Of a stretch of DNA of 12,844 nt, positions 1-6,960 are shown in pieces. How positions within the stretch are numbered: the first letter of the stretch is position 1; every line of letters starts with the position of its first letter. A model generated the notes under the pieces. That model saw only the letters and a program-made list of their open reading frames with translations, was not told the DNA's origin and searched no databases. The position numbers were made by a program, and so were the translations under genes. The DNA comes from Dehalococcoidales bacterium (lineage in GTDB: Bacteria > Chloroflexota > Dehalococcoidia > Dehalococcoidales > Fen-1064), in the NCBI GenBank assembly GCA_028712845.1, contig JAQTPO010000045.1, forward strand, positions 1 through 12,844. The letters are read 5' to 3'.

Positions 1-56
1 TCCAGACTGGGTGGCATTAACATTATTTGATTCTGGTGATACTCTTTGAATTTCAT
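1..56 (-). CDS. IS1182-like transposase, N-terminal fragment cut by the window edge
   Basis: Reading the minus strand from ATG at 56-54 gives MKFKEYHQNQIMLMPPSL, followed by D or E at the edge. This resembles the conserved opening of IS1182-type (DDE, IS5-superfamily-like) transposases, which usually begin with an F-K-x-Y-N-Q-N-Q-x-x-L-L-P-P-S-L pattern. A good Shine-Dalgarno (GGGAGG on the minus strand, about 6 bases before the ATG) supports a real start. Only 18 full codons are visible, so it cannot be judged whether the gene is intact. It points the same way as ruvX and lies just beyond it. The stretch 57-129 would hold the element's left end, but I could not prove a terminal inverted repeat from one end alone. 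The family call comes from memory of the N-terminal motif; the ORF start itself is seen directly. Confidence 0.6.
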   Translation of the reverse strand, partial: MKFKEYHQNQIMLMPPSL

Positions 57-95
57 GCCCGCCTCCCTTTGAAGCTCATTCTATACCTTTTTTTG

Positions 96-107
96 CTTCA
101 ATTGAAG
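96..107. repeat. 12-bp perfect palindrome CTTCAATTGAAG between ruvX and the transposase start
   Basis: CTTCAATTGAAG is its own reverse complement and sits in the 73-base gap between the ruvX stop and the transposase start. It could belong to the end of the insertion element or be a binding site. It is not followed by a T-run in the ruvX direction, so it is not a convincing terminator for alaS-ruvX. Confidence 0.35.
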
Positions 108-129
108 ACTAATTTTCGGACAACCTCAT

Positions 130-549
130 TCAGAGAGATTTATTTTCTTCCAGATATTCCTGCAGGATGACAGCCGCCGCCATGGCATCATACCGGAGAT
201 ACCGGTTTTTCTTTTTTTTACCGGTTTCCTCTTTGAGTCGTACGGCGGTCACAGTCGTCAAGCGCTCATCACGAAACTCGATGGGGATAACCGTGTGGGA
301 ACGCATTGCCTCCGTGAAAGCCTGGACTTTTTGTGCCTGCGGACCGATGTCGCCATTCATCAAGCGAGGCAAACCGACAATGATAACCCCCACCTCGCGT
401 TCTCTGGCAATCTTCAAAATAGCTTCGATATCATCCGGTTCTCTGGTACGTTCAATTATGGTCAGAGGACTGGCCAGTATTCCCATCGGGTCGCTCAGCG
501 CCAATCCAATCCTCTTATCACCGACATCAAGACCGAGAATACGCGCCAT
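130..549 (-). CDS. ruvX: RuvX/YqgF-type Holliday junction resolvase-like nuclease
   Basis: This is a small RNase H-fold protein of the YqgF/RuvX family (putative pre-16S rRNA nuclease or Holliday junction resolvase, cytoplasmic). Numbering from the ATG, the chain is 139 residues, the usual family length. It opens with the hallmark ILGLDVGDKRIGLALSDP (catalytic Asp in LDVG), has the central GLP...NGD-G loop, the FRDERLTT segment carrying the second acidic residue, and the C-terminal RYDAMAAAVILQ helix with the third acidic residue. A lysine run (GKKKKNR) precedes that helix. The start is ATG at 549-547, overlapping the alaS TGA as TGATG. A GTG one codon upstream (552-550) is the alternative. 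AGGGTGA in the alaS tail can serve as Shine-Dalgarno. The overlap implies coupled translation in an alaS-ruvX operon. I see no intrinsic terminator after it. Confidence 0.93.
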   Translation of the reverse strand: MARILGLDVGDKRIGLALSDPMGILASPLTIIERTREPDDIEAILKIAREREVGVIIVGLPRLMNGDIGPQAQKVQAFTEAMRSHTVIPIEFRDERLTTVTAVRLKEETGKKKKNRYLRYDAMAAAVILQEYLEENKSL

Positions 550-3182
550 CACTCACCCTGATGCATAATTAGATTCTTTACCAGGCGGAGGGCTTCATCT
601 ATTCTGGTTTTATCTTTGCCGCCGGCTTGAGCCATCGTAGGCTTGCCACCGCCACCGCCACCGGTGACTTTCGCCACCTCACGCACGATATTGCCGGCAT
701 TATAACCTTTGCTCACTATGTCCTGTGTTACCACTGCCAAAAAGGATGGCTTATCTTCATAAATTGTGCCTAACACAATAATGCCGCTCTTCAACTGCTC
801 CCGCAGGATATCGCTCATATCACGCAAAATCTGCGGCGGCAGAGATGGGACCTGAGCCACAATTACCTTCACACCTTTGATTTCTTCCGCCACAAGCGAC
901 TCAGCCACTTTACGCGCTAGTTCTTTCTCGATCGCCTGACGTTGTTTCCTTTCATTATCAAAAGCCGCAACGGTACCGAGGACTTTTTCCTTGACGGTTT
1001 CTCTGGTAGCATCAACGCTCCGCGCTATCTCCTGCCACTCCGAAGACAAAGATTCAAAATGGGCTTCCGCACCACGCCCGGTTACCGCCTCGATGCGTCT
1101 TAAACCAGAACCGATACTGCTCTCGCTGACAATGTGGAAGAAGCCAATCTGCCCGGTGGCATTAACGTGCGTGCCGCCGCATAATTCAAAGCTCACCGGC
1201 GGTTTCCCGACCTTGAGAGCACGCACTTTATCGCCATACTTTTCGTCGAAGAGGGCAATGGCGCCCTGTTCCAATGCTTTCGAATATGACATCTCTTCAG
1301 CATAAACTTCCAGATTCTGACGTACCTTTTCATTCACAATCTGCTGTACTTCTATGATTTCCCCCGGCATCATTGCTTCCAGATAGGCAAAATCAAATCT
1401 AAATCTGCCCGGAGTTACCAGCGAGCCTCTTTGCTGTACCTGTTTGCCCAGCACCTGACGCAGAGCATACTGCAGTAAATGTGTCGCCGTATGATTGCGG
1501 GCAATATCCAGACGACGTTCGGCATTAACTTCAGCCTGTACTTTATCGCCTGCAGACATAGTGCCGCTTAACATCTTCCCGCGATGAACGATGATGCCTG
1601 TCGCGGTGCGGACGGTATCCGTAACGGAAAACCGACCGGACTGGCTCTTAATTTCGCCGGTATCGCCTACCTGACCGCCCATTTCACCATAAAATGGTGT
1701 GATATCCAGCGCCAGACTCGCTTCCTGTCCTTCTCTAATAACACCTACCTCTTCACCTTCAGCCAGCAACGAAATAATAACGGCATCCGCTACTGTCCTC
1801 TGGTACCCGACAAAAACAGTCGGTTTACCTTCAAGCTCCGCTTCCATCGCTGCCGTGGCATTACCCGCCACACCGTATTTCTGGGCGGCTTTAGCACGTT
1901 CGCGCTGCTTCTCCATTTCCTGTTCAAAACCGGCTAAATCCACGGTAAGTCCGCGTGAAGCGGCAATCTCTTTCGTCAGGTCGATAGGGAAACCATAAGT
2001 ATCGTGAAGCACAAAAGCATCATAACCTGAGATGACATGGTTTTTCTCAGCCGCCAGCTTAGTAATGGTATTCTCAAGAATGCCCCTGCCGACCGGTAAA
2101 GATTTACGGAAACTGTCCGTCTCCGCTTCGATGACGTGCAAGATATGTTTTTTATTAGTCATCAATTCCGGGTAGAGATGTCCCATATTTTTGATGACTT
2201 CTTCCGCTACCGTGACAAGGAACGGCTTTTCGTGGGCAAGGGTTTCGCCGAAATACTCGGCGCGGCGCAGTAAACGTCGCAAGACATAACCGCGACCATC
2301 CTTGCTCGGCATCACGCCATCAGCCAGCAAAAAAGTAATGCCGCGGGCATGCTCGGCAACCACTCTCATGGCATTATCAGTTACCGCGTCTGAGCCATAT
2401 TTCTTGCCTGCCAAATCTTCCACTTTTCTAATCAATGGCGCGAAAAGGTCGGTGTCGTAGAAAGACAATTTTCCCTGCATAATCGTCGAGACACGCTCCA
2501 GACCCATACCTGTATCGATATTAGGCTTGGGGAGCTTGGTGCGTTTGCCTTTTTCATCCTGGTCGAACTCGGTGAAGACCAGATTCCAGATTTCCGTGTA
2601 ACGTTTGCAGCCACAACCCGGCTTACAGTCCGGCTTGCCGCAGCCATATTTTTCACCTAAATCATAATGAATTTCACTACAGGGACCGCACGGTCCGGAA
2701 TTTCCTGCAGGACCCCAGAAATTATCTTTTTCGCCGAGGCGCACGATCCTATCTTCAGGCACGCCTATCTGACGCCAGATGTGGAAAGCATCATCATCAT
2801 CACGGAAAATTGTGACCCAGAGTCGTGATGGCGGGATTTTCAAATATTGCGTAACGTATTCCCATGCCCAGGGGATAACCTCTTTCTTAAAATAGTCGCC
2901 GAAACTAAAATTCCCCAGCATCTCGAAGAAGGTACAGTGTGTAGCATCACCCACCTCCTCGATGTCTGTGGTGCGGAAACATTTCTGACAGGTCGTCAAC
3001 CGTGGATGCGGCGGCACAGCTTTTTGCGTGAAATAGGGTTTGAACTGCACCATTCCCGCACTGGTCAACAACAGCGTAGGGTCGCCGTAGGGAATTAAAG
3101 ATGAACTGGGGACAATTTTATGTCCCCGCGCTTCAAAAAACTTGAGGTAAGAACTTCTAATTTCATCGCTTTTCACTATCAT
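549..3182 (-). CDS. alaS: Alanine--tRNA ligase
   Basis: Class II aminoacyl-tRNA synthetase that charges tRNA-Ala and hydrolyses mischarged Ser/Gly-tRNA-Ala in the cytoplasm. At 877 residues it is full length for bacterial AlaRS. The catalytic core spans about 1-240: TSAGMVQFKPYF near 40, the motif-2 region THCTFFEMLGNFSFGDYF at 81-98, and the motif-3 region DTGMGLERV at 223-231. A Cys-rich insert at 165-192 (C165, C168, C181, C186, C190, C192) resembles that of many clostridial and Chloroflexota enzymes. The editing domain carries the zinc ligands H564 and H568 (NHTATH) and C668 and H672 (CGGTH). A DHHA1-type C-terminal domain ends with a glycine-rich GGGGGGKPTMAQAGG segment at 841-855. Start ATG at 3182 has CTGGAG five bases upstream. 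The gene overlaps ruvX by one base at its 3' end and has its own strong promoter. Confidence 0.98.
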   Translation of the reverse strand: MIVKSDEIRSSYLKFFEARGHKIVPSSSLIPYGDPTLLLTSAGMVQFKPYFTQKAVPPHPRLTTCQKCFRTTDIEEVGDATHCTFFEMLGNFSFGDYFKKEVIPWAWEYVTQYLKIPPSRLWVTIFRDDDDAFHIWRQIGVPEDRIVRLGEKDNFWGPAGNSGPCGPCSEIHYDLGEKYGCGKPDCKPGCGCKRYTEIWNLVFTEFDQDEKGKRTKLPKPNIDTGMGLERVSTIMQGKLSFYDTDLFAPLIRKVEDLAGKKYGSDAVTDNAMRVVAEHARGITFLLADGVMPSKDGRGYVLRRLLRRAEYFGETLAHEKPFLVTVAEEVIKNMGHLYPELMTNKKHILHVIEAETDSFRKSLPVGRGILENTITKLAAEKNHVISGYDAFVLHDTYGFPIDLTKEIAASRGLTVDLAGFEQEMEKQRERAKAAQKYGVAGNATAAMEAELEGKPTVFVGYQRTVADAVIISLLAEGEEVGVIREGQEASLALDITPFYGEMGGQVGDTGEIKSQSGRFSVTDTVRTATGIIVHRGKMLSGTMSAGDKVQAEVNAERRLDIARNHTATHLLQYALRQVLGKQVQQRGSLVTPGRFRFDFAYLEAMMPGEIIEVQQIVNEKVRQNLEVYAEEMSYSKALEQGAIALFDEKYGDKVRALKVGKPPVSFELCGGTHVNATGQIGFFHIVSESSIGSGLRRIEAVTGRGAEAHFESLSSEWQEIARSVDATRETVKEKVLGTVAAFDNERKQRQAIEKELARKVAESLVAEEIKGVKVIVAQVPSLPPQILRDMSDILREQLKSGIIVLGTIYEDKPSFLAVVTQDIVSKGYNAGNIVREVAKVTGGGGGGKPTMAQAGGKDKTRIDEALRLVKNLIMHQGE

Positions 3183-3209
3183 GAACTCCAGATATTACAA
3201 TTACATTTG

Positions 3210-3238
3210 ATTTTATGCTAACTGCCGCAGAGTGTCAA
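3210..3238 (-). promoter_or_regulatory. Strong sigma70-type promoter of alaS-ruvX
   Basis: On the minus strand a perfect -35 TTGACA (3238-3233) is followed by exactly 17 bases and a -10 TAAAAT (3215-3210; 5 of 6 to consensus). Predicted transcription start is near 3203, leaving a leader of about 20 bases that contains the GGAG Shine-Dalgarno. There is no room for a T-box or attenuator, so expression is likely constitutive. Confidence 0.8.
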
Positions 3239-3247
3239 TGAATGTAG

Positions 3248-3276
3248 CTGACAGCCATCAGCTGTGAACTTATAGA
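3248..3276 (+). promoter_or_regulatory. Divergent promoter for the OtsB-like phosphatase, with an overlapping inverted repeat
   Basis: A -35 CTGACA (3248-3253) is separated by 17 bases from a -10 TATAGA (3271-3276). The predicted start near 3283 gives a leader of about 30 bases. The -35 lies inside an inverted repeat, AGCTGA (3246-3251) with a 6-base spacer and TCAGCT (3258-3263), which could be an operator. It is arranged back to back with the alaS promoter. Confidence 0.5.
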
Positions 3277-3300
3277 AGTTTGACGCCACTACCGCCAACT

Positions 3301-3312
3301 GTTAAATTTAAC
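3301..3312. repeat. 12-bp palindrome GTTAAATTTAAC abutting the phosphatase start codon
   Basis: The perfect palindrome GTTAAATTTAAC ends two bases before the ATG at 3315, where a Shine-Dalgarno should be. No purine-rich ribosome site is visible. It could be an operator, or simply an AT-rich stretch that keeps the start unstructured. Confidence 0.35.
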
Positions 3313-3314
3313 CT

Positions 3315-4121
3315 ATGCCACGTATTCTGGATAATCTGACAGTATTGAAAAAACTCATCCGGCGTAAGCCATTCGGATTAATAACGGATATGGATGGCAC
3401 TATCAGCCCCGTACCACTGGATTTTCAAAAAAGAATGCCGCTCGCAAACGTTCGTCAACTTGGTATGCTCGTGCCTCGCATGGCTCTCGTGGCAATTATT
3501 TCCGGTAGAGAGGCCGAAGCAATCAAAGAGATGGTAAACACCGAAGGCATAAAATACATCGGTCATTACGGGATGGAGTGCTGGGAGAATAATCAGGCAA
3601 TATTGCATCCTGACGCCAGAGCATATTTACCGTCAATCAGGGCGGTAGCAAAAGAGTTAGAACCCTTACGTTCAATTGAGGGTATGATAATCCAGGACAA
3701 GTGGGCAACGATAAGCATTCATTACCACCTTACTCCCCAACCGGATGTGGCAAAAGAACGAATCATGGAACTGCTTAAAAAATCACGCCACCTGAAAAAC
3801 CTGCGCATAATGGAAGAGAAAACAGACATCGGCATCGTACCGCCGGTGAATATAGACAAAGGTACAGCCGTTACCAATTTAATTAACCAGTATCACCTTA
3901 AAGGTGCTATCTTTCTTGGAGATGACACCGCTGATGTGCCAGCATTTCACGCCATCCGTCTTGCGAGTCAAAATATGGACTTTGAGGGATTAGCAATTCT
4001 GGTAACTGGCGAAGAAACCCGGCAAGATATCATAGGTGAGGTTGATTTCACACTGGATGGCGTGCGAGAAACTGAGCTTTTGCTTGAATGGCTCACAAAC
4101 GAACTTCCATCGAAATATTAA
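3315..4121 (+). CDS. otsB: HAD-superfamily phosphatase, trehalose-6-phosphate phosphatase (OtsB) type
   Basis: Probable cytoplasmic sugar-phosphate phosphatase, 268 residues, of normal length for the trehalose-phosphatase family (HAD, type IIB cap). Visible motifs are: motif I TDMDGTIS with nucleophile D25 and acid/base D27; motif II IISGRE with S63; the substrate-side GHYGMECW at 83-90; motif III lysine K182 in NIDKGTAV; and motif IV LGDDTADVPAF at 201-211 with the metal-binding aspartates D203, D204 and D207. There is no signal peptide. Start ATG at 3315 is the first in frame, but no Shine-Dalgarno precedes it. No trehalose-phosphate synthase is adjacent, so the true substrate (trehalose-6-phosphate or a related solute phosphate such as a mannosyl- or glucosyl-glycerate precursor) is unproven. 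The family is clear; the substrate is inferred. It converges on the DUF362 gene with a 57-base gap lacking a clear terminator. Confidence 0.82.
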   Translation: MPRILDNLTVLKKLIRRKPFGLITDMDGTISPVPLDFQKRMPLANVRQLGMLVPRMALVAIISGREAEAIKEMVNTEGIKYIGHYGMECWENNQAILHPDARAYLPSIRAVAKELEPLRSIEGMIIQDKWATISIHYHLTPQPDVAKERIMELLKKSRHLKNLRIMEEKTDIGIVPPVNIDKGTAVTNLINQYHLKGAIFLGDDTADVPAFHAIRLASQNMDFEGLAILVTGEETRQDIIGEVDFTLDGVRETELLLEWLTNELPSKY

Positions 4122-4178
4122 AACCCCCATTTGCTAAGAAGGATTTACATTGATGGATTCTTTCTGAGCACACTTACC

Positions 4179-6596
4179 CTATAGAGTCGTTAAGAAGGAT
4201 AGTTCCCGCCACGCTTCGCTACCGCCATCGAAGTCAACCGTAAATAGCCTTGATGGGTCAGCAGTCTCCTGGACATTAGGGATATTCTTCCCATTTACTT
4301 TCCCATATCCGCTGGGCACATATAAAACGAAGGGCAATAACTTAGCACCGATGGCTGTTGCCTTATGATACCGTCCTATAAGGTCGCTGCTTTCAGCACG
4401 GGCTTTCTGCCCGGTGTACCCATTTTCACCCCACTGCATATCAGCATAACGGAAAGCCATCCCATAAAGCGATGACGTATCGAACTGATTCGGAAACTTC
4501 GCTCCGTAAAATTGTCTGCTTAGCTGAACATAGCGGGCAAATTGAATACTGGGCCATTTTCCTTTTCCCCATGTCATAGAGGGGAAGAAAGCATCCGCAC
4601 TTTCGGTCAGCACTTGGGACATTTGCATAGCAGTTACCAGCACCGAATTAACCTCGCGCTCGGTTGCCAGATCATGACCTTCGCTGTTCCATTCTTTATG
4701 AATACACCGCAACTTGGCAACGCCGATGAGAAAACTCCCCTTGAAAAACTTCCCACGCCCTATTTCCGCAGACGGCAGATACGTACTATAACCACCTAAA
4801 GTGCCGGAAACGTCACTCCAGCCCTTTTTGCCAGTCTCATCATAATCAATCACACCATCGCCGTTCTCATCGAAAGTATCAAATAATGCCTGCTTATATT
4901 TTGTGCGGGTCAACGCATCACTAGCCTCAGCATAAGACAGGGCTGTTGCCTGAAGGTCCCATAACGGCTTCGATAGTGAGAAATAGAACTCCCGGGTGAG
5001 TAACTCAAAGAACGTATCTTTCTCAATCCGACCCAAATGCCCACCGAACGAAGCTAACTTGCCGCTCTGACACGCATCTGTACCTACTACATAGTAGGCT
5101 TGCTGTCCCAAGCCCTTCTCCTGAAAATATTGAAACGCCTTGTGATAGCGCACAGTCGGTGAATCATAACCTTTCTCCGTGATAATATTACGCCCATCTG
5201 ACTTAGGTATCGGCACACTCTGGAGAAAATCAGAAGGCAGGTTCAACTTTTTCTGCATGTTTCTTGCTTCAGCCATCGGCACTGTGGTAAATAAATAGCG
5301 ACCACACAAAACATCTACCGCCAAGGGATCCGCACTGGCGAAAGCATAACCTTCAATCACTTTCTTATCGCCAAAGGCGCCGTTAGAATAATTGGATGTC
5401 TCAATGGCATCGACCACGTGCAGCATATGGATGTCCTGAGATTTTACTGCCTCAATAATGTCTGCCATTGTGGCTGATATACCCCCTGTCTTCGTCACGA
5501 TATACTGCCCTTGACCATCCCTGTAAGGCATAAGAGTTTCATCCAGTTCAGCCACCCAGACGCTATGAGGGATGAGGTTTTTCATCCCCGGGGGATTCCG
5601 GTGCGGGCATGCGTACTTCCACTTCATTTTTCCCGGCTCGTTGCTCTCATTTGCCTCCATTGGATAGAGACCAATACCGAGATTCTTGATGGCATTAGTG
5701 AGCAATACAATATCATGCACCTTGAGTTTGGGGACATTGATTAACACGCACCCGGGATAATCCTTCTGGTCGCTCGTATCACCGGGGGTACCACCAATTA
5801 TAGCCTTATGCAGGGTAATAGTCTTGAAATTGACGCCATGCTTTACCGGCACATCCCTGCCGTTTGAACGGTCATCGGCTATTTTATTAAGGTCATATAT
5901 CATGAGTTTGTCAGTAACTCTGCCGGGAGGTATGAATGAACCAGCGACACTCTCCTCATAACCGTTCATCGGGTTGTCAATGTGAGACGGGTCATGAACT
6001 TCCGCGAGGTATTTTCTGGCGAAGTAGAACCCCCAACCGCCATAAAAATCCCCTGACCTTCCCTCTAATAAAGCTTCTGACGTTATCACTTTTTTACCGT
6101 CGAGGGCTCTTGTGAAGGCTGCGGCAGAAGTGGACACGGCGCTCCCAGCCTCACCGAGCGACATCCGGTAGTAAGAAATATCTAATTTATCATGAAACCA
6201 TCGCATCAATGCCGCCACAAATACCCAATTTGTGCAGATGTTATAACCATTGCCGGCACCGTGAGTAGTGCGGTCAATCACCACCGGACCTACGATATTG
6301 GGTTTGAACAATAGTTTTTGCCCTTTCTTTACCCCGGCTTGTACTTCCTTAGAAAAAGACTTCTCTGCTTCTAATGCATCCATAGCATAAGTCAAACAGG
6401 AATACGTGTAGTCTATTTTAGCCTTAATCTTTGCCCATGCCTCTTTGCTATTCTGGTCAATAACCTCTTTGAGCAATAGTGAAAGCCCTGAGTAGGATAG
6501 GTCAGGATCCATTCTGACCGCACCGATCGCTGAGCCATTGTTATCTAATTCGGCTTTTCCGACAGTGCTATCTACTATTTTTCCCTGCTTTCTCAT
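4179..6596 (-). CDS. DUF362 family protein with an EF-hand calcium-binding loop
   Basis: A large protein of about 805 residues with no signal peptide or membrane span. Two DUF362 hallmarks are visible (numbering from the GTG one codon upstream): KKGQKLLFKPNIVGP at 91-105, and VLINVPKLKVHDIVLLTNAI followed by KNLGIG, spanning 285-310. YAFASADPLAVD at 418-429 is a third family-like segment. Residues 577-588, DENGDGVIDYDE, are a canonical EF-hand loop (acidic or Asn at 1, 3, 5, 9 and Glu at 12). There are no CxxCxxC ferredoxin motifs, unlike many DUF362 proteins. The C-terminal 200 residues match nothing I recognise. The biochemical function is unknown. The start is most likely ATG at 6596-6594, seven bases after AGGAG; GTG at 6599 is possible. 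The gene is divergent from the Moco-riboswitch/transporter operon, which may hint at shared regulation. Confidence 0.75.
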   Translation of the reverse strand: MRKQGKIVDSTVGKAELDNNGSAIGAVRMDPDLSYSGLSLLLKEVIDQNSKEAWAKIKAKIDYTYSCLTYAMDALEAEKSFSKEVQAGVKKGQKLLFKPNIVGPVVIDRTTHGAGNGYNICTNWVFVAALMRWFHDKLDISYYRMSLGEAGSAVSTSAAAFTRALDGKKVITSEALLEGRSGDFYGGWGFYFARKYLAEVHDPSHIDNPMNGYEESVAGSFIPPGRVTDKLMIYDLNKIADDRSNGRDVPVKHGVNFKTITLHKAIIGGTPGDTSDQKDYPGCVLINVPKLKVHDIVLLTNAIKNLGIGLYPMEANESNEPGKMKWKYACPHRNPPGMKNLIPHSVWVAELDETLMPYRDGQGQYIVTKTGGISATMADIIEAVKSQDIHMLHVVDAIETSNYSNGAFGDKKVIEGYAFASADPLAVDVLCGRYLFTTVPMAEARNMQKKLNLPSDFLQSVPIPKSDGRNIITEKGYDSPTVRYHKAFQYFQEKGLGQQAYYVVGTDACQSGKLASFGGHLGRIEKDTFFELLTREFYFSLSKPLWDLQATALSYAEASDALTRTKYKQALFDTFDENGDGVIDYDETGKKGWSDVSGTLGGYSTYLPSAEIGRGKFFKGSFLIGVAKLRCIHKEWNSEGHDLATEREVNSVLVTAMQMSQVLTESADAFFPSMTWGKGKWPSIQFARYVQLSRQFYGAKFPNQFDTSSLYGMAFRYADMQWGENGYTGQKARAESSDLIGRYHKATAIGAKLLPFVLYVPSGYGKVNGKNIPNVQETADPSRLFTVDFDGGSEAWRELSFLTTL

Positions 6597-6621
6597 CACA
6601 TGGCTCCTTTTATAGTTGTTG

Positions 6622-6639
6622 ATTGTATATTATCACAAT
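6622..6639. promoter_or_regulatory. Putative operator/promoter region of the DUF362 gene
   Basis: An imperfect inverted repeat, ATTGT-N8-ACAAT (6622-6626 and 6635-6639), overlaps the AT-rich stretch where the minus-strand -10 should lie (TATACA or TAATAT). A -35 is poorly defined (TTGTAT, 17 bases upstream of TATACA). The minus-strand TTGTGATAATATACAA is loosely Crp/Fnr-like, but the match is too weak to name a regulator. Confidence 0.3.
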
Positions 6640-6658
6640 TAAGCAGATACAAGAAATG

Positions 6659-6726
6659 GCGTAATAATTTCTGTCCTGAAGTTATCCTGTTACGCATATG
6701 TAAAGGCCTATAATTACGCATAATTA
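6659..6726. repeat. Three TTACGC elements upstream of the riboswitch promoter
   Basis: TTACGCATA occurs as direct copies at 6690-6698 and 6714-6722 (24 bases apart). An inverted core, GCGTAAT, lies at 6659-6665. The last copy is embedded in TAATTA-CGCA-TAATTA (6711-6726), ending two bases before the -35 at 6729. This is a plausible operator cluster in the shared region between the DUF362 gene and the transporter operon. No known ModE or TunR box is recognised. Confidence 0.4.
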
Positions 6727-6728
6727 CC

Positions 6729-6758
6729 TTGACACCTTTATATTTGATTTGCTAGACT
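6729..6758 (+). promoter_or_regulatory. Promoter of the riboswitch-controlled wtp operon
   Basis: A perfect -35 TTGACA (6729-6734), an 18-base spacer, and -10 TAGACT (6753-6758; 4 of 6 to consensus) preceded by TGC, giving an extended -10. The predicted start near 6765 lies just upstream of the aptamer, as expected for a leader-regulated operon. Confidence 0.7.
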
Positions 6759-6780
6759 TTTAATCAAGTAGAGTATAAAC

Positions 6781-6915
6781 GGCTCTTCGAGTTGCCACAC
6801 CTAAAGTCCATGACAATGGTATAGCAACCGGTGTCCCGGTAAAATCGGGACCGAGGGTACAGGGGGAAACACCTGCGCCTCCCGTTTTTGGAAAGGGGAG
6901 CAAATGAAACGGTGT
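6781..6915 (+). ncRNA. Moco-type riboswitch aptamer (molybdenum cofactor RNA motif)
   Basis: This untranslated leader shows the features I associate with the Moco RNA motif. ACACC (6797-6801) closes with GGTGT (6911-6915) as a basal P1-like stem. GTCCCG (6833-6838) pairs with CGGGAC (6846-6851) as the optional P3-type hairpin. CAGG (6860-6863) pairs with CCTG (6872-6875) around a GGGAAAC loop. The conserved block GCCTCCC (6877-6883) pairs through CTCCC with GGGAG (6896-6900) around a GGAAA-containing loop, and AAATGAAACGG follows. The family senses Moco, and variants without P3 are thought to respond to the tungsten cofactor; P3 is present here. The genes it precedes form a molybdate/tungstate importer, and an intrinsic terminator follows at once. 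The class is assigned from memory of the consensus, not from a covariance search. Confidence 0.7.
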
Positions 6916-6922
6916 AATAGAT

Positions 6923-6960
6923 AAAAGGACGCCTATTTAACCTATGGTGTCCTTTTATTT
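6923..6960 (+). terminator. Intrinsic terminator, expression platform of the riboswitch
   Basis: AAAAGGACGCC (6923-6933) pairs with GGTGTCCTTTT (6946-6956), 11 pairs with one G-U, around a 12-base loop. It is followed by a T-rich run (ATTTTTATTTT). ACGCC of the 5' arm (6929-6933) can instead pair with GGTGT at 6911-6915, which is also the 3' side of the aptamer's basal stem. Ligand-stabilised P1 would therefore free the terminator arm and switch the operon off; this logic is inferred. Confidence 0.85.

Noticed and set aside
167..568. Plus-strand ORFs opposite ruvX and alaS
   Set aside because: They lie antisense to strongly conserved genes, lack ribosome sites and show no recognisable motifs; they are shadows of the coding strand.
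3183..3240. T-box or other tRNA-sensing leader for alaS
   Set aside because: The promoter at 3210-3238 leaves only about 20 bases of leader, too short for a T-box.
4122..4178. Bidirectional terminator between the phosphatase and DUF362 genes
   Set aside because: Only a weak AAGAA/TTCTT pairing with a long loop is found, with no GC-rich stem and T-run.
4135..4200. Direct repeat TAAGAAGGAT at 4135-4144 and 4191-4200
   Set aside because: It is only 10 bases long and one copy lies inside the DUF362 coding end. There is no associated structure or duplication, so it is probably chance.
6781..6915. Cobalamin or TPP riboswitch
   Set aside because: Neither the cobalamin B12-box pattern nor the TPP CTGAGA core is present. 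The GCCTCCC/GGAAAGG block and the Mo/W transporter context fit the Moco class instead.
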